Positions 9,163 to 18,659 of a stretch of DNA of 64,000 bases are shown piece by piece. Where the stretch lies: assembly GCF_026626885.1 (NCBI RefSeq), contig NZ_JAPNOA010000028.1:1-64000 (forward strand), given 5' to 3'. How positions within the stretch are numbered: the stretch's first letter is position 1; each line of letters opens with the position of its first letter. Origin of the DNA: Parathalassolituus penaei (GTDB taxonomy: Bacteria; Pseudomonadota; Gammaproteobacteria; Pseudomonadales; Oceanobacteraceae). The notes beneath the pieces were generated by a model. That model saw only the letters and a program-made list of their open reading frames with translations. It did not search any database and was not told the DNA's origin. The position numbers were made by a program, and so were the translations under genes.

Positions 9163-10881
9163 TTAATTGCGGATCATGGTGCCGGAATGGGCGGACTGGC
9201 TACCGGTCGACTGTAACAGGTCGAGGCTGGCCGGTATCGGCAATTGCAGCAGTTCATACAAGCGTTGCAGGTGACGACGGTACATCAGAGAAAAATCGCG
9301 CACCGAGTCGGCCGGGTTGTAATCACCGAACCACCAGAACCAGTCGGAGCCTTCACAGATGGCCAGCTGGTGGGTGGCGGCCTGTTGTTGCTCGGCTGAC
9401 AGTTTGCTGAATTCGCGGTCGTACGCCTGTTTGGCTTCGACCAGCAAATCCCAGCCGATGTTCTTGTCCTTGTCACCGATCCAGGTCGAAAAGCTGCCGT
9501 ATACCCAGCTGCCGGCTTTTAATTCGGTCAGGCGGTTACAACGCGCACCCTGATCAAGGGCATCGCTGAAGGTGCTCATCTGTACCCGTGGATGCTGGCT
9601 GAGGGTGGCATAAAGCGTGTCGAGGAACTGGTAACCGTTGCCCGGGTAGTATTCCCACGGGTTTTCGCCGTCGAGAATCACCGCCACCACGTGTTCTTCA
9701 ACCCGCTCGCCGAGGTGGTTGGCGATATTTTCGAGGTTGTGGGCGAAGTTGTTGGCGGCGTCCTGCGGGTTCCAGTTCTTGTATTCAAAGCCGATGAGGT
9801 CGGACATACCGTCATCGCGGAAGAACAGCGCACAGTTCTGGTCGCGGTACTGCATCGGCTGGTAGAGCGCGCGTTTCGAGGAAATGTCGTGCACATCCAA
9901 CCGTGATGCTTCACAGGAATGACGCCATACTCCTTCACCGGACGCGGTCCAGCGCAGACCGAATTCGTCCAGCAAACCAACGGCGTCGGCCGATACCGAG
10001 CCTTCGGATAACCATACGCCGCTGGGGCGGGTGCCAAAGAAACGCTGGTAGATATCAATGCCTTCCTGCAGGTGCCAGCGTGCGCGGTTGGCACCATCCG
10101 GGTAGGCCGCGTGTTGGGGCAATTGCACGTAAGGCATGGCATCACGAGCACTGTTGAAGTCGATCAGCAGCGGCACAATCGGATGGCCATACGGGGTCAT
10201 GGAGATTTCGATCTGGCCCATTTCCGCCAGAGCCCGATAACGTGGCACCAGGTTTTCGATAACATCGGCCATGATGTTGATCAGGGTGCGCTGGTCGGCA
10301 CCGCTGAAGTGTTCTTCGGCAAGGCCCTTGTTAATCAGGGCATCAACGCGGCTGTCAGTATTACGTACCGACTGTCCCATCCAGGCGAGGTGATACCAGA
10401 CCAGCAAGTCGGTAAAAAAGGCCGCTGTGAAATACCCGAGGCCCTTGGCGCTGTCGAGGTCGGTGAGTTTGTCGCGCTGGGCCATATCGAGCAGTTTCCG
10501 GAACGGCGGAAACACGTCAATCATGGTGGGCGCAAACGCCTTGCTGCAGGCCTGCAGAATTTCAAAACGGGTTTCGAGGTTGTCATCCACCGGGGTAACA
10601 CCGGCGACCAGATTCAGCAGTGGATCACTCATCGGCTGGCTGTTGGCCAGCCAGCGCCGCATGGTGCTGGCGTAGTCCTGCAATTGCTCCAGTAATACCG
10701 GTGCAAAGTTGACCACCACCCGCGCCTGCGGGTGGTTTTCAAGGTGGGCCACCATATCGGAATAGTCCTTGATGGCATGCAGATACACCCACGGTAATCG
10801 GTATTGGCCGTCCAGACCATCACGATAGTGGGGCTGGTGCATGTGCCAGCAAATAACCAGCTTGATCCGGTTGGGCTGCAT
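9163..10881 (-). CDS. Glycoside hydrolase family 57 protein (alpha-amylase/glucanotransferase type)
   Basis: A 572-residue GH57 protein with the family's opening histidine motif (WHMHQPHYRD, residues 12-21). Residues ~288-297 (GVWLSEGSVS) contain Glu293, which matches the position of the catalytic nucleophile motif by eye, and ~396-405 (ILDGENPWEYY) match the acid/base Asp region. GH57 members include alpha-amylases, amylopullulanases and branching enzymes, and the exact activity here cannot be told. It sits between glgC (24 bases) and malQ (16 bases), so it presumably trims or remodels glycogen or maltodextrin in the cytoplasm. No signal peptide is present. Confidence 0.88.
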   Translation of the reverse strand: MQPNRIKLVICWHMHQPHYRDGLDGQYRLPWVYLHAIKDYSDMVAHLENHPQARVVVNFAPVLLEQLQDYASTMRRWLANSQPMSDPLLNLVAGVTPVDDNLETRFEILQACSKAFAPTMIDVFPPFRKLLDMAQRDKLTDLDSAKGLGYFTAAFFTDLLVWYHLAWMGQSVRNTDSRVDALINKGLAEEHFSGADQRTLINIMADVIENLVPRYRALAEMGQIEISMTPYGHPIVPLLIDFNSARDAMPYVQLPQHAAYPDGANRARWHLQEGIDIYQRFFGTRPSGVWLSEGSVSADAVGLLDEFGLRWTASGEGVWRHSCEASRLDVHDISSKRALYQPMQYRDQNCALFFRDDGMSDLIGFEYKNWNPQDAANNFAHNLENIANHLGERVEEHVVAVILDGENPWEYYPGNGYQFLDTLYATLSQHPRVQMSTFSDALDQGARCNRLTELKAGSWVYGSFSTWIGDKDKNIGWDLLVEAKQAYDREFSKLSAEQQQAATHQLAICEGSDWFWWFGDYNPADSVRDFSLMYRRHLQRLYELLQLPIPASLDLLQSTGSQSAHSGTMIRN

Positions 10882-10905
10882 CCGCGTCCTCCTGTGGGGT
10901 TGTGC

Positions 10906-12174
10906 TTAACGTGTCATGTGAATGTTCTGGCCGAGCATGTCCGGTGTGACCAGCACAATGCCGGACTCATCGACGTAAAAACGCTGGCGATCGGCTTCCA
11001 GATCTTCACCAATCACGGTGCCTTCCGGGATTTCGCAGTCCTTGTCGATCACGGCATTCTGAATCCGGCAGTTACGACCAATCTCAACCTGTGGCAGTAC
11101 CACGGTGTCCTTGATCAGGCTGTAGCTGTGAACCCGGCAGTCGCTGGAGATCACCGAACGTTTGATACGGGCACCGGAGATGATGCAGCCACCGGAGACC
11201 ATGGAGTCGATGGCTTCACCGCGGCGACCTTCGTCATCGAAGGTGAATTTGGCCGGTGGCAGCTGTGGCTGGTAGGTCCAGATTGGCCAGTCGCGGTCGT
11301 AGAGGTTGAGGTCTGGCGAGATGCTGCAGAGGTCGAGGTTCGACTTCCAGAAGGCTTCCAGGGTGCCGACATCGCGCCAGTAAGCCGGGCCACCGGTTTC
11401 GTCGGTGAACGGGAACGCCTTGACGTTATGGCTGGCGATCACTCCCGGAATAATGTCCTTGCCGAAGTCGCGGGAGGAGTTCGGGTTGGCCTTGTCGGCA
11501 ATCAGGGTGCGGTACAGGAATTCACTGGAGAACACGTAAATGCCCATCGATACCAGTGCGGAACCGGGTTTGCCCGGAATCGGCTCCGGATTGGCCGGTT
11601 TTTCGGTGAAGCGGGTGATTTTCATGTTGTCATCGATCGACATCACGCCGAAGTCCGAGGCTTCTTCAATTGGCACTTCAATACAGCCAACGGTGACGTC
11701 AGCACCGGACTGCTGGTGTGCGACCAGCATGCGGGTGTAATCCATGGTGTAGATATGGTCGCCACCCAGAATCAGTACGTAGTTCGGGGTGTGGTGACGG
11801 AGGATGTCGATGTTCTGGTAAATGGCGTCGGCGGTGCCTTCGTACCAGCCTTTGTCGACCCGCTGCTGGGCTGGCAACAGTTCCACAAATTCACCGGCTT
11901 CGTAACGCATAAACGACCAGGCGCGCTGGATATGACGAATCAGGGAGTGGGATTTGTACTGGGTGACAACACCAATCTTGCGGATGCCGGAGTTTACGCA
12001 GTTAGAGAGGACAAAATCGATAATGCGGTATTTACCACCAAACGGCACCGCTGGTTTGGCGCGCCAGCGGGTCAGCTGTTTGAGGCGGCTACCCTCGCCA
12101 CCGGCGAGAACCAGGGCCAGGGTTTTGCGGGAAATATCGGCGGTCTGTTGCATATCATCGGAACGTTTGAGCAT
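10906..12174 (-). CDS. glgC: Glucose-1-phosphate adenylyltransferase (ADP-glucose pyrophosphorylase)
   Basis: Makes ADP-glucose from glucose-1-phosphate and ATP, the committing step of bacterial glycogen synthesis. The 422-residue protein opens with the nucleotidyltransferase loop [17 protein letters not shown] and the [15 protein letters not shown] activator/substrate region. Further motifs are ILGGDHIY, the glucose-1-phosphate site RFTEKP, and a C-terminal left-handed beta-helix (hexapeptide-like repeats from about residue 300). GAGG stands nine bases before ATG 12172-12174. As the first gene of the six-gene operon it probably sits next to the main promoter in 12175-12773. Confidence 0.96.
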   Translation of the reverse strand: MLKRSDDMQQTADISRKTLALVLAGGEGSRLKQLTRWRAKPAVPFGGKYRIIDFVLSNCVNSGIRKIGVVTQYKSHSLIRHIQRAWSFMRYEAGEFVELLPAQQRVDKGWYEGTADAIYQNIDILRHHTPNYVLILGGDHIYTMDYTRMLVAHQQSGADVTVGCIEVPIEEASDFGVMSIDDNMKITRFTEKPANPEPIPGKPGSALVSMGIYVFSSEFLYRTLIADKANPNSSRDFGKDIIPGVIASHNVKAFPFTDETGGPAYWRDVGTLEAFWKSNLDLCSISPDLNLYDRDWPIWTYQPQLPPAKFTFDDEGRRGEAIDSMVSGGCIISGARIKRSVISSDCRVHSYSLIKDTVVLPQVEIGRNCRIQNAVIDKDCEIPEGTVIGEDLEADRQRFYVDESGIVLVTPDMLGQNIHMTR

Positions 12175-12773
12175 TTTCTTGTCCTCTATCCTTGGTCTGC
12201 TCCGGGCCTTGGCACGCGGAGCGACTGCCTTGGTGACCAGCTGCCAGCGGCGGCCTGGTCGAATTTCCTGTCGTTGTTGCCAACGGTGGGTCGATTGTTA
12301 CGTGTCTGACGTTTCAACCAACCTGCAATCCCAAGAATCAGGCTTTCCGTTGGCCAGATCAATGGGCTGTATGCGCCTCTCTGACGCTCTTGAGGCATAA
12401 CAATAGCCGGGTTTGCGGTTGGGTAATGTCCGCTATGTCAATGAATTGGTTACAGATTGCCAATCCTGTGTGACAGCCGAATGCCAATCGCGTTGTGATG
12501 TGTCGGTAAATGGCATTTATTCCGCGAGAATGTCAGCGTCAGGCAGACCTGACAGTCGTTTGAACACCCTTGCATGGATTGTTGGATGGATTGTTGCGAT
12601 AGCGACAATACCAATGAAGCGTTGTTGCGGGATTGAAGCAGTCGTTAGTTGGGTGGTTAACGGGAATGCATACACAGGCCGGGTAATGGTGTGAATCTGT
12701 TGGTCCTGAAGAGTGGAGCTGTTTATGCAGTGTGGGCATCAATGCCCACAAATGCTCAATCGATTGAAGTGAA
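12175..12773. other. Intergenic region upstream of glgC with a palindrome
   Basis: About 600 bases without a convincing gene; the short frames here lack ribosome sites and family likeness. It must hold the glgC operon promoter (minus strand) and the 3' end of the neighbouring unit. A near-perfect palindrome, TGTGGGCAT-CA-ATGCCCACA, occupies 12731-12750, 24 bases past the stop of the next gene. The same core recurs at 39849-39864. No T-tract follows, so it looks more like a dispersed repeat than a terminator. Confidence 0.5.
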
Positions 12774-13394
12774 TCAGACGATGGTGCGTTGTACTTGCAG
12801 GGAGCGCAGGTGGGTCATCAGTTTGGTGATCAGCGACTGGCGTTTCGGGTTGGCCGCAACCGGACGAGATTCCAGTTCGGCCGCGCGGTTCAGAGAATGG
12901 GCATAACCTGCAGCGGCGGCTGCACTGTAAAAGCTGAACACTTCGGCTTCATCGAGATCGAGAATGCGAGAGGCCAGTACCGGAGAGGTCGCACGGCTTG
13001 ACAGCAGGGCGGCGATTTTCAGGCTGTTGGCGGTAGCATGCACGCGGGTGAAGTTTGGCCAGCGTTGCAGTTTTACGACGTCGTTACGGCGGCAGTTACC
13101 GATCAGATTACCTTCCGAGCCCATCAGACCCAGGTTCCACAACAGTTCGGCGACCGGGCGACCGTTCTGATAAACCTCTGTCAGGGATGTATCGCCATGT
13201 TCCAGCAGATAGGAGCGGCGAGGGTTGCTATTTTTTGCAGGGCGCACCAGATACAGGCCTTCTGTGCCGACAATCAGAATTTCCTGTTGGCCATCGGTGG
13301 TGATCAGTGCATCCATGCGATGTTCAAGATGACCCTGGATCTGATCCAGCAGCCATTTGCAGGTGTCAGCATCAAACTTCAGTGCATATGACAT
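12774..13394 (-). CDS. Uncharacterised protein, paralogue of the 14000-14629 product
   Basis: A 206-residue soluble protein I cannot assign. Its central part (residues ~80-165) closely matches the neighbour two genes upstream: both have NGRP/SGRP-x-x-ELLWN, a CRR-[ND]-DV motif, LQRWPNF, NSLKI-x-ALL, SRATS-x-VLASRIL and an AGY...NRA end. The N-terminal and C-terminal thirds differ. The predicted helices of the shared part suggest a winged-helix-like or helical bundle domain, but this is a guess. The ATG at 13392-13394 has AGAAGG ten bases upstream. A MITE-like element begins only 25 bases upstream of the start codon, so the native promoter is displaced or supplied by that element. Confidence 0.7.
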   Translation of the reverse strand: MSYALKFDADTCKWLLDQIQGHLEHRMDALITTDGQQEILIVGTEGLYLVRPAKNSNPRRSYLLEHGDTSLTEVYQNGRPVAELLWNLGLMGSEGNLIGNCRRNDVVKLQRWPNFTRVHATANSLKIAALLSSRATSPVLASRILDLDEAEVFSFYSAAAAAGYAHSLNRAAELESRPVAANPKRQSLITKLMTHLRSLQVQRTIV

Positions 13395-13418
13395 GTTCAG
13401 GAAACCTTCTTGATTAGG

Positions 13419-13606
13419 TTAAGGACGCTCTGAATAACTTTGCACAGCCCGTGCCCTTCGGGGCTTTCGGGATGGTGATGACTCTGTGTCGCCGGTTTCT
13501 GGCGTAGCTCCCAGCGCATCGGTGTAAGTGCCATCAAACCGGCTTCGTGATTCATCACCATCACGATAAGCCAGAGCGGGCACCGAGTTATTCAGAGCGT
13601 CCTTAA
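13419..13606. mobile_element. MITE-like hairpin element
   Basis: About 188 bp bounded by near-identical inverted ends: 13419-13440 reads TTAAGGACGCTCTGAATAAC plus two bases, and 13585-13606 is its reverse complement with one mismatch. Inside, further segments pair: GCCCGTGCCC with GGGCAC, GATGGTGATGA with TCATCACCATC, and GCCGGTTT with AAACCGGC. The whole element could therefore fold as one imperfect hairpin. There is no coding capacity. The flanking TTAA could be target duplication or part of the repeat. The ends resemble those of IS5-group elements, but the parent is not in the window. Confidence 0.65.
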
Positions 13607-13952
13607 GTGTGGATACGTATCTGGCGCAGATTATTGTTGCGTTTTATGTCTTTAATCCCTCAACCCATCTCCTGTCAGAATCGGTAGAAAAGTTGTAATT
13701 CGAATATAACTGAACGGTGGGGGTTTTGTGAATTGATCCACAAAATTGGCGCTTTGTTGCTATCACTGACAAGAATATAGTTTTTTACTAAATCACAACC
13801 ATTAGCATCTATATATCTGAATGGTCATATTTTGATACATTTTGTAATGATAAGAAGGCTTTTAAACCCGGATTGATTTGTATTTTGCAACAAAGTCAGA
13901 GAGAAATAACAGGGTTTATAAGTGACTGATTTGTCATTTATTACAAAATAAA
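13607..13952. other. AT-rich gene-free stretch
   Basis: About 350 AT-rich bases between the MITE-like element and the terminator of the next gene. There is no open frame of note and no tRNA-like or repeat structure that I can see. It could contain the original promoter of the downstream paralogue gene (12774-13394). Confidence 0.4.
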
Positions 13953-13983
13953 ATGCCGATGAGCTGTATTACTACATCGGCAT
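13953..13983 (-). terminator. Intrinsic terminator of the SIR2-like/paralogue operon
   Basis: A 9-bp perfect stem (ATGCCGATG / CATCGGCAT) with a 13-base loop begins 17 bases past the stop codon of the gene ending at 14000. On the minus strand it is followed by TTTTATTTTG, the T-rich tail expected of a Rho-independent terminator. Confidence 0.75.
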
Positions 13984-13999
13984 GAAACAATGACACGGT

Positions 14000-14629
14000 T
14001 CAAGCACTGATTGCTTGTGGGCGCAACTTTAATTGTTTGAGCAGTTTTTGAACTATAGTAAACCTTGGGCTCGAATTGTGATCTGCCAGTTGCACCACAT
14101 CTGCACGATTAACGGCCGTACTGTAACCCGCATAGTGAGCAGCACTGCAAAATTGATAGAGTTCGTCCTCGCTGATATGCAGGATGCGTGACGCCAGTAC
14201 CAGCGAAGTGGCGCGACTTGTCAGTAATGCGGTGATCTTCAGACTGTTGGGAGTGCGGGTCAGACGTGAGAAATTCGGCCAGCGTTGCAGGCGAATCACG
14301 TCGTCACGACGGCAGCCAGGCAGCAATTTGCCGTCTGACAGTTGAAAGGCACAGTTCCACAGCAGTTCATCCAGTGGTCGCCCGCTCTGTTGAATGCCAG
14401 TCAGGCGCGAGTCATTGGCCTCCAGTGCCTGGATGCGCAGCCCTGCAGAAGTGGATCTGGAGCCTGGTTCGGTGATCTCTTTGTAATGGCGGTACAAGCC
14501 GTCTATCCCCGATACTACCCAGCGCTCGTTACCGAGGCTGATCAAACGGTTCAGTTGCTGGCTGCGGGCGCGACCCAGCTCTTGCAGGAACAGTTGGGCA
14601 TCATTGCTAATCAGACTGGTAACGGTCAT
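14000..14629 (-). CDS. Uncharacterised protein co-transcribed with the SIR2-like gene
   Basis: A 209-residue protein sharing a ~85-residue core (RPLDELLWN, CRRDDV, LQRWPNF, SRATS, LASRIL) with the product of 12774-13394. No membrane segment or signal peptide is present and I do not recognise the family. The start is ATG 14627-14629 after GGGAGAG. It begins 26 bases after the stop of the SIR2-like gene, so the two form an operon whose sigma-54-type promoter lies at 15567-15582. Co-regulation with nitrogen fixation is therefore inferred, and a role in sensing or protecting nitrogenase is possible but unproven. Confidence 0.7.
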   Translation of the reverse strand: MTVTSLISNDAQLFLQELGRARSQQLNRLISLGNERWVVSGIDGLYRHYKEITEPGSRSTSAGLRIQALEANDSRLTGIQQSGRPLDELLWNCAFQLSDGKLLPGCRRDDVIRLQRWPNFSRLTRTPNSLKITALLTSRATSLVLASRILHISEDELYQFCSAAHYAGYSTAVNRADVVQLADHNSSPRFTIVQKLLKQLKLRPQAISA

Positions 14630-14655
14630 ATACAACTCTCCCGGAAAACCTCAGT

Positions 14656-15510
14656 TCAGATGACACAAGTGTCGATACCCAGCAGTTCCGGAATCGTGGT
14701 TTCCGCAATCTGCAGGTGCTTTTTGTCGCAATAACGACGCTCCTTGTCGGTCGGGTCACTGATCAGTGCCCAGCCGGACACGGGTTCAGCTGCGCCCCAG
14801 GTGATGTCACTCATCACCATCCGTTCGGTATCGCGCTGAAAACGCATCCCCATAAACAGATACTGTTTGCCGAGTCGGTAGTCCTTGAGGAACGCCGGGA
14901 TGGCAAAGCCGCCCATGAGCTCGGTGATGTAATCGACGTAGTCGGCATCGGACGCAATGTAGACAGCCTCCGGAATCGGGCTGCCCATGGGTTTGAACAG
15001 CACCGGCAGGCCGGTATCGACCTGTTGCTGGTCGATTTCCCGATAGTCACCACCCACCCGGTATTCATACAGACGAAAACGGAAGCTGCTGCCCATCAGG
15101 CGGGCGGTGCCAAGAATCAGCAGATGATCACGGTCGCGATAACGTTGCTGCAGCTGGGTGTCGCGATTGCAATCAATGATGTAGGGAGCCTGACAGTCGG
15201 CCAGCCACTGGTGCAGGGCGGACGTACTCCACTGGCGCTCACCGTAGGTGCGGGTCAGGAAACGTTCGATGAATTTACGGCCTTTCTTGTTTTCGAGATT
15301 CATGGCCGCCCGTGGGAATTCGTACATCAGGCGTGGAGCCATGGGTTTGCCGTCGTTCATGGCCAGAATCAGGCTGTCGCTGTCAGCGGGAATTGGCAGA
15401 CCACTGCCTTCTTCCATGACTCCTTCAAGGGCTCCGGCACCCAGGTAGGGTATCAGGCTGCCACTGCGGATAGCGGCTCTGATCTGTTCACTGTCCGGGA
15501 TCTGCACCAT
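14656..15510 (-). CDS. SIR2-like domain protein divergent from nifH
   Basis: A 284-residue protein with the layout of SIR2-like (SIR2_2) proteins: a nucleotide-binding LIPYLGAGAL loop at residues 19-28, a central IIDCNRDTQLQ segment where active members have TTNYD, KPMGSP where they have K-[IL]-HGS, and LFMGMRF near the end. By eye the catalytic His of the HGS motif is Met here, so deacylase or NADase activity is doubtful and the protein may only bind nucleotide. ATG 15508-15510 follows AGGAG by six bases; a longer frame to 15549 lacks a ribosome site. It is transcribed away from nifH across a shared regulatory region, with a sigma-54-type promoter 57 bases upstream of the start. Confidence 0.7.
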   Translation of the reverse strand: MVQIPDSEQIRAAIRSGSLIPYLGAGALEGVMEEGSGLPIPADSDSLILAMNDGKPMAPRLMYEFPRAAMNLENKKGRKFIERFLTRTYGERQWSTSALHQWLADCQAPYIIDCNRDTQLQQRYRDRDHLLILGTARLMGSSFRFRLYEYRVGGDYREIDQQQVDTGLPVLFKPMGSPIPEAVYIASDADYVDYITELMGGFAIPAFLKDYRLGKQYLFMGMRFQRDTERMVMSDITWGAAEPVSGWALISDPTDKERRYCDKKHLQIAETTIPELLGIDTCVI

Positions 15511-15566
15511 GTCTCTCTCCTGTATGGTATCGGGTCGTTTGTGATTCACGACGTCTGTACAGGAAC

Positions 15567-15582
15567 GGCAAGAAGCAGGCCA
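15567..15582 (-). promoter_or_regulatory. Sigma-54-type -24/-12 promoter of the SIR2-like operon
   Basis: Read on the minus strand the site is TGGCCTGCTTCTTGCC: GG and GC are separated by exactly ten bases and the -12 half is a perfect TTGC. The -24 half has TGGC, but C-T replaces the usual A-C. It lies 57 bases upstream of the start codon, and the activator site at 15760-15775 is about 180 bases further upstream. Confidence 0.6.
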
Positions 15583-15608
15583 TTTATAACCGGTTGATTT
15601 GGCTCAAT

Positions 15609-15630
15609 TTGTCGGGAATATCTCCGACAA
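15609..15630. promoter_or_regulatory. Dyad TTGTCGG-N8-CCGACAA
   Basis: A perfect 7-bp inverted repeat with an 8-base centre between the divergent SIR2-like and nifH promoters. It may be an operator for a dimeric regulator. The spacing does not fit NifA (TGT-N10-ACA), so the binding protein is unknown. Confidence 0.4.
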
Positions 15631-15759
15631 TATTCGCAGTATTTGCAGGCTTTACGACAATTGTGGCGGATATATGACAGGGCGTATTTGCATATAAACA
15701 GTATATCGATATGGCTGCTAAATGGTCTGTCAGAGTATGTACGATAACAACCTTATAAT

Positions 15760-15775
15760 TGTTGTGTGTATGACA
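15760..15775. promoter_or_regulatory. NifA upstream activator site (TGT-N10-ACA)
   Basis: The sequence TGTTGTGTGTATGACA matches the NifA consensus exactly. It lies 96 bases upstream of the nifH -24 box and could also serve the divergent SIR2-like promoter. A near-match with N9 spacing (TGTATTTGTCGTACA) starts about 25 bases downstream. Confidence 0.7.
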
Positions 15776-15871
15776 CTGGCATTGTATTTGTCGTACAAAT
15801 TTTGCCTTGTTTATGTGAGGCTAAAATTAAAAATCCTTATTTTTCAATAGAGTAGGTTTTTACAGCTGAGC

Positions 15872-15887
15872 TGGCACAGTCACTGCA
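15872..15887 (+). promoter_or_regulatory. nifH sigma-54 promoter
   Basis: TGGCACAGTCACTGCA has GG and GC ten bases apart, a perfect -24 TGGCAC and a -12 of CTGC, one base from TTGC. It lies 140 bases upstream of the nifH start, with a NifA site at typical distance. Confidence 0.85.
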
Positions 15888-15985
15888 ATATCCATTTCGT
15901 GCTCAGGCAGAAGCAACCGTGATGGAAGCAACCGTGATGGAAGTAACGTGCCTGCCGCCCGATACCCGCTGGGGAACAGTCCTGA

Positions 15986-16900
<915 letters not shown>

Positions 16901-16910
16901 TTCGTAACGA

Positions 16911-17040
16911 CCCGCAGGCTTTGCCTGCCGGGATCCGCTGCGGCCAGATCTGCCAGGCTCTGGTCTCTGCGGGCCCACTCGGGACAGGACAGATTGGTCC
17001 TGTCGGAACCCGCCGCACCGTACTCCCTCCACGGTGCGGC
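16911..17040 (+). other. Three RNA hairpins between nifH and nifD
   Basis: The 178-base nifH-nifD gap contains three successive stem-loops: CCCGCAGGC...GCCTGCCGGG at 16911-16932 (one bulge), GACAGGAC/GTCCTGTC at 16983-17004, and a perfect 10-bp stem GCCGCACCGT/ACGGTGCGGC at 17012-17040. None has a T-tract. They probably act as processing or 3'-stability elements that leave more nifH than nifDK message. Confidence 0.6.
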
Positions 17041-17078
17041 GCTCTGCGACCCGTATCCAACTTGTAAGGAGGCCCCTC

Positions 17079-18563
17079 ATGGCCGCTATGTCACGTGACG
17101 AAGTCGAGTCCCTGATTCAGGAAGTACTCGATGTGTATCCAGCCAAAGCCAAAAAGGATCGAGCCAAACACCTGAGCCCTAACGATCCTTCTCTGGAACA
17201 GTCCAAGAAGTGCATCACTTCCAACAAGAAGTCCCTGCCAGGTGTGATGACCATCCGTGGTTGCGCCTACGCCGGTTCCAAAGGTGTGGTGTGGGGTCCG
17301 ATCAAGGACATGATCCATATTTCTCACGGCCCGGTGGGCTGTGGTCAGTACAGCCGCGCCGGCCGTCGTAACTACTACATCGGTACCACCGGTGTGAACA
17401 CCTTCGTGACCATGAACTTCACTTCCGACTTCCAGGAAAAAGACATCGTGTTCGGCGGCGACAAGAAGTTGGCCAAGCTGATCGACGAGATCGAAACCCT
17501 GTTCCCGCTCAACAAGGGTATTTCCATCCAGTCTGAATGCCCGATTGGTCTGATCGGTGACGACATCGAAGCCGTGGCCAAGAAAAAAGGCGCTGAACAT
17601 GGCAAGACCGTTGTACCGGTGCGCTGTGAAGGTTTCCGTGGAGTGTCGCAGTCGCTGGGCCACCACATTGCCAACGATGCGGTCCGTGACTGGACCCTGG
17701 GTGCCCGTGACGACGATAACAGCTTCGCCCAGACCCCTTACGACGTTGCCATCATCGGTGACTACAACATTGGTGGTGATGCCTGGTCTTCCCGCATCCT
17801 GCTGGAAGAAATGGGCCTGCGCGTAGTCGCCCAATGGTCCGGTGACGGTACCATTTCCGAGATTGAGCTGACTCCCAAGGTCAAGCTGAACCTGGTGCAC
17901 TGCTACCGCTCCATGAACTACATCTCCCGTCACATGGAAGAGAAATACAAGATTCCATGGATGGAGTACAACTTCTTCGGCCCAACCAAAACCATCGAAT
18001 CCCTGCGTGCTATCGCCGCCAAATTCGATGAAACCATCCAGGCCAAATGCGAAGAAGTGATTGCCAAATACAAGCCGGAGTGGGAGGCCGTGGTGGCCAA
18101 ATTCCGTCCGCGTCTGGAAGGCAAACGCGTCATGCTCTACATCGGTGGTCTGCGCCCACGTCACGTGATTGGTGCCTATGAAGACCTCGGTATGGAAGTG
18201 GTGGGCACCGGTTACGAGTTTGGCCACAACGACGACTACGACCGCACCCTGAAAGAAATGGGTGATGCCACCCTGCTGTACGACGACGTAACCGGTTACG
18301 AATTCGAAGAGTTCGTGAAAAAAGTAAAACCGGACCTCATTGGTTCCGGCATCAAGGAAAAGTACATCTTCCAGAAAATGGGTGTGCCTTTCCGTCAGAT
18401 GCACTCCTGGGATTACTCAGGCCCGTATCACGGCTTTGACGGCTTCGCCATCTTCGCCCGTGACATGGACATGACCCTGAATAATCCGTGCTGGGGCAAG
18501 CTGGCTGCACCGTGGAAAAAATCCGCCGCCGCCGCTGATACCGCCGTGGCAGCTTCTGCCTGA
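17079..18563 (+). CDS. nifD: Nitrogenase MoFe protein alpha chain
   Basis: Half of the alpha2beta2 dinitrogenase that binds FeMo-cofactor and shares the P-cluster with NifK. The 494-residue product begins [11 protein letters not shown], aligning with the A. vinelandii start and placing the first P-cluster Cys at position 62 (TIRGCAY). Other landmarks are [11 protein letters not shown] (second P-cluster Cys), [10 protein letters not shown] with the FeMo-co Cys, and [12 protein letters not shown] with the FeMo-co His. AAGGAGG precedes ATG 17079; an ORF start at 17034 is too far upstream. Followed after 96 bases by nifK. Confidence 0.98.
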   Translation: MAAMSRDEVESLIQEVLDVYPAKAKKDRAKHLSPNDPSLEQSKKCITSNKKSLPGVMTIRGCAYAGSKGVVWGPIKDMIHISHGPVGCGQYSRAGRRNYYIGTTGVNTFVTMNFTSDFQEKDIVFGGDKKLAKLIDEIETLFPLNKGISIQSECPIGLIGDDIEAVAKKKGAEHGKTVVPVRCEGFRGVSQSLGHHIANDAVRDWTLGARDDDNSFAQTPYDVAIIGDYNIGGDAWSSRILLEEMGLRVVAQWSGDGTISEIELTPKVKLNLVHCYRSMNYISRHMEEKYKIPWMEYNFFGPTKTIESLRAIAAKFDETIQAKCEEVIAKYKPEWEAVVAKFRPRLEGKRVMLYIGGLRPRHVIGAYEDLGMEVVGTGYEFGHNDDYDRTLKEMGDATLLYDDVTGYEFEEFVKKVKPDLIGSGIKEKYIFQKMGVPFRQMHSWDYSGPYHGFDGFAIFARDMDMTLNNPCWGKLAAPWKKSAAAADTAVAASA

Positions 18564-18576
18564 TCTCTGTGAGTGA

Positions 18577-18600
18577 GTCAGGCGGTGGTTGCCGCCTGAC
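18577..18600 (+). other. Hairpin between nifD and nifK
   Basis: A perfect 9-bp stem (GTCAGGCGG / CCGCCTGAC) with a 6-base loop just past the nifD stop. No T-tract follows; it is likely an mRNA processing or stability element. Confidence 0.5.
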
Positions 18601-18659
18601 CCGGAATAATCCCGTTTACCCGCCAGACCACCGATTCGTGGCGCGGGAGGAGAATGACC

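Noticed and set aside
10804-12309. 501-codon plus-strand frame opposite glgC
   Set aside because: It is the reverse strand of an unmistakable glgC and encodes no recognisable protein.
12186-12398. 70-codon minus-strand frame upstream of glgC
   Set aside because: No ribosome site or similarity, and it covers the expected glgC promoter region.
17091-18404. 437-codon frame antisense to nifD, and similar antisense frames over nifH, glgP, glgC, nifN and clpX
   Set aside because: They mirror strongly conserved genes on the other strand, have no family likeness and arise from high GC at third codon positions.
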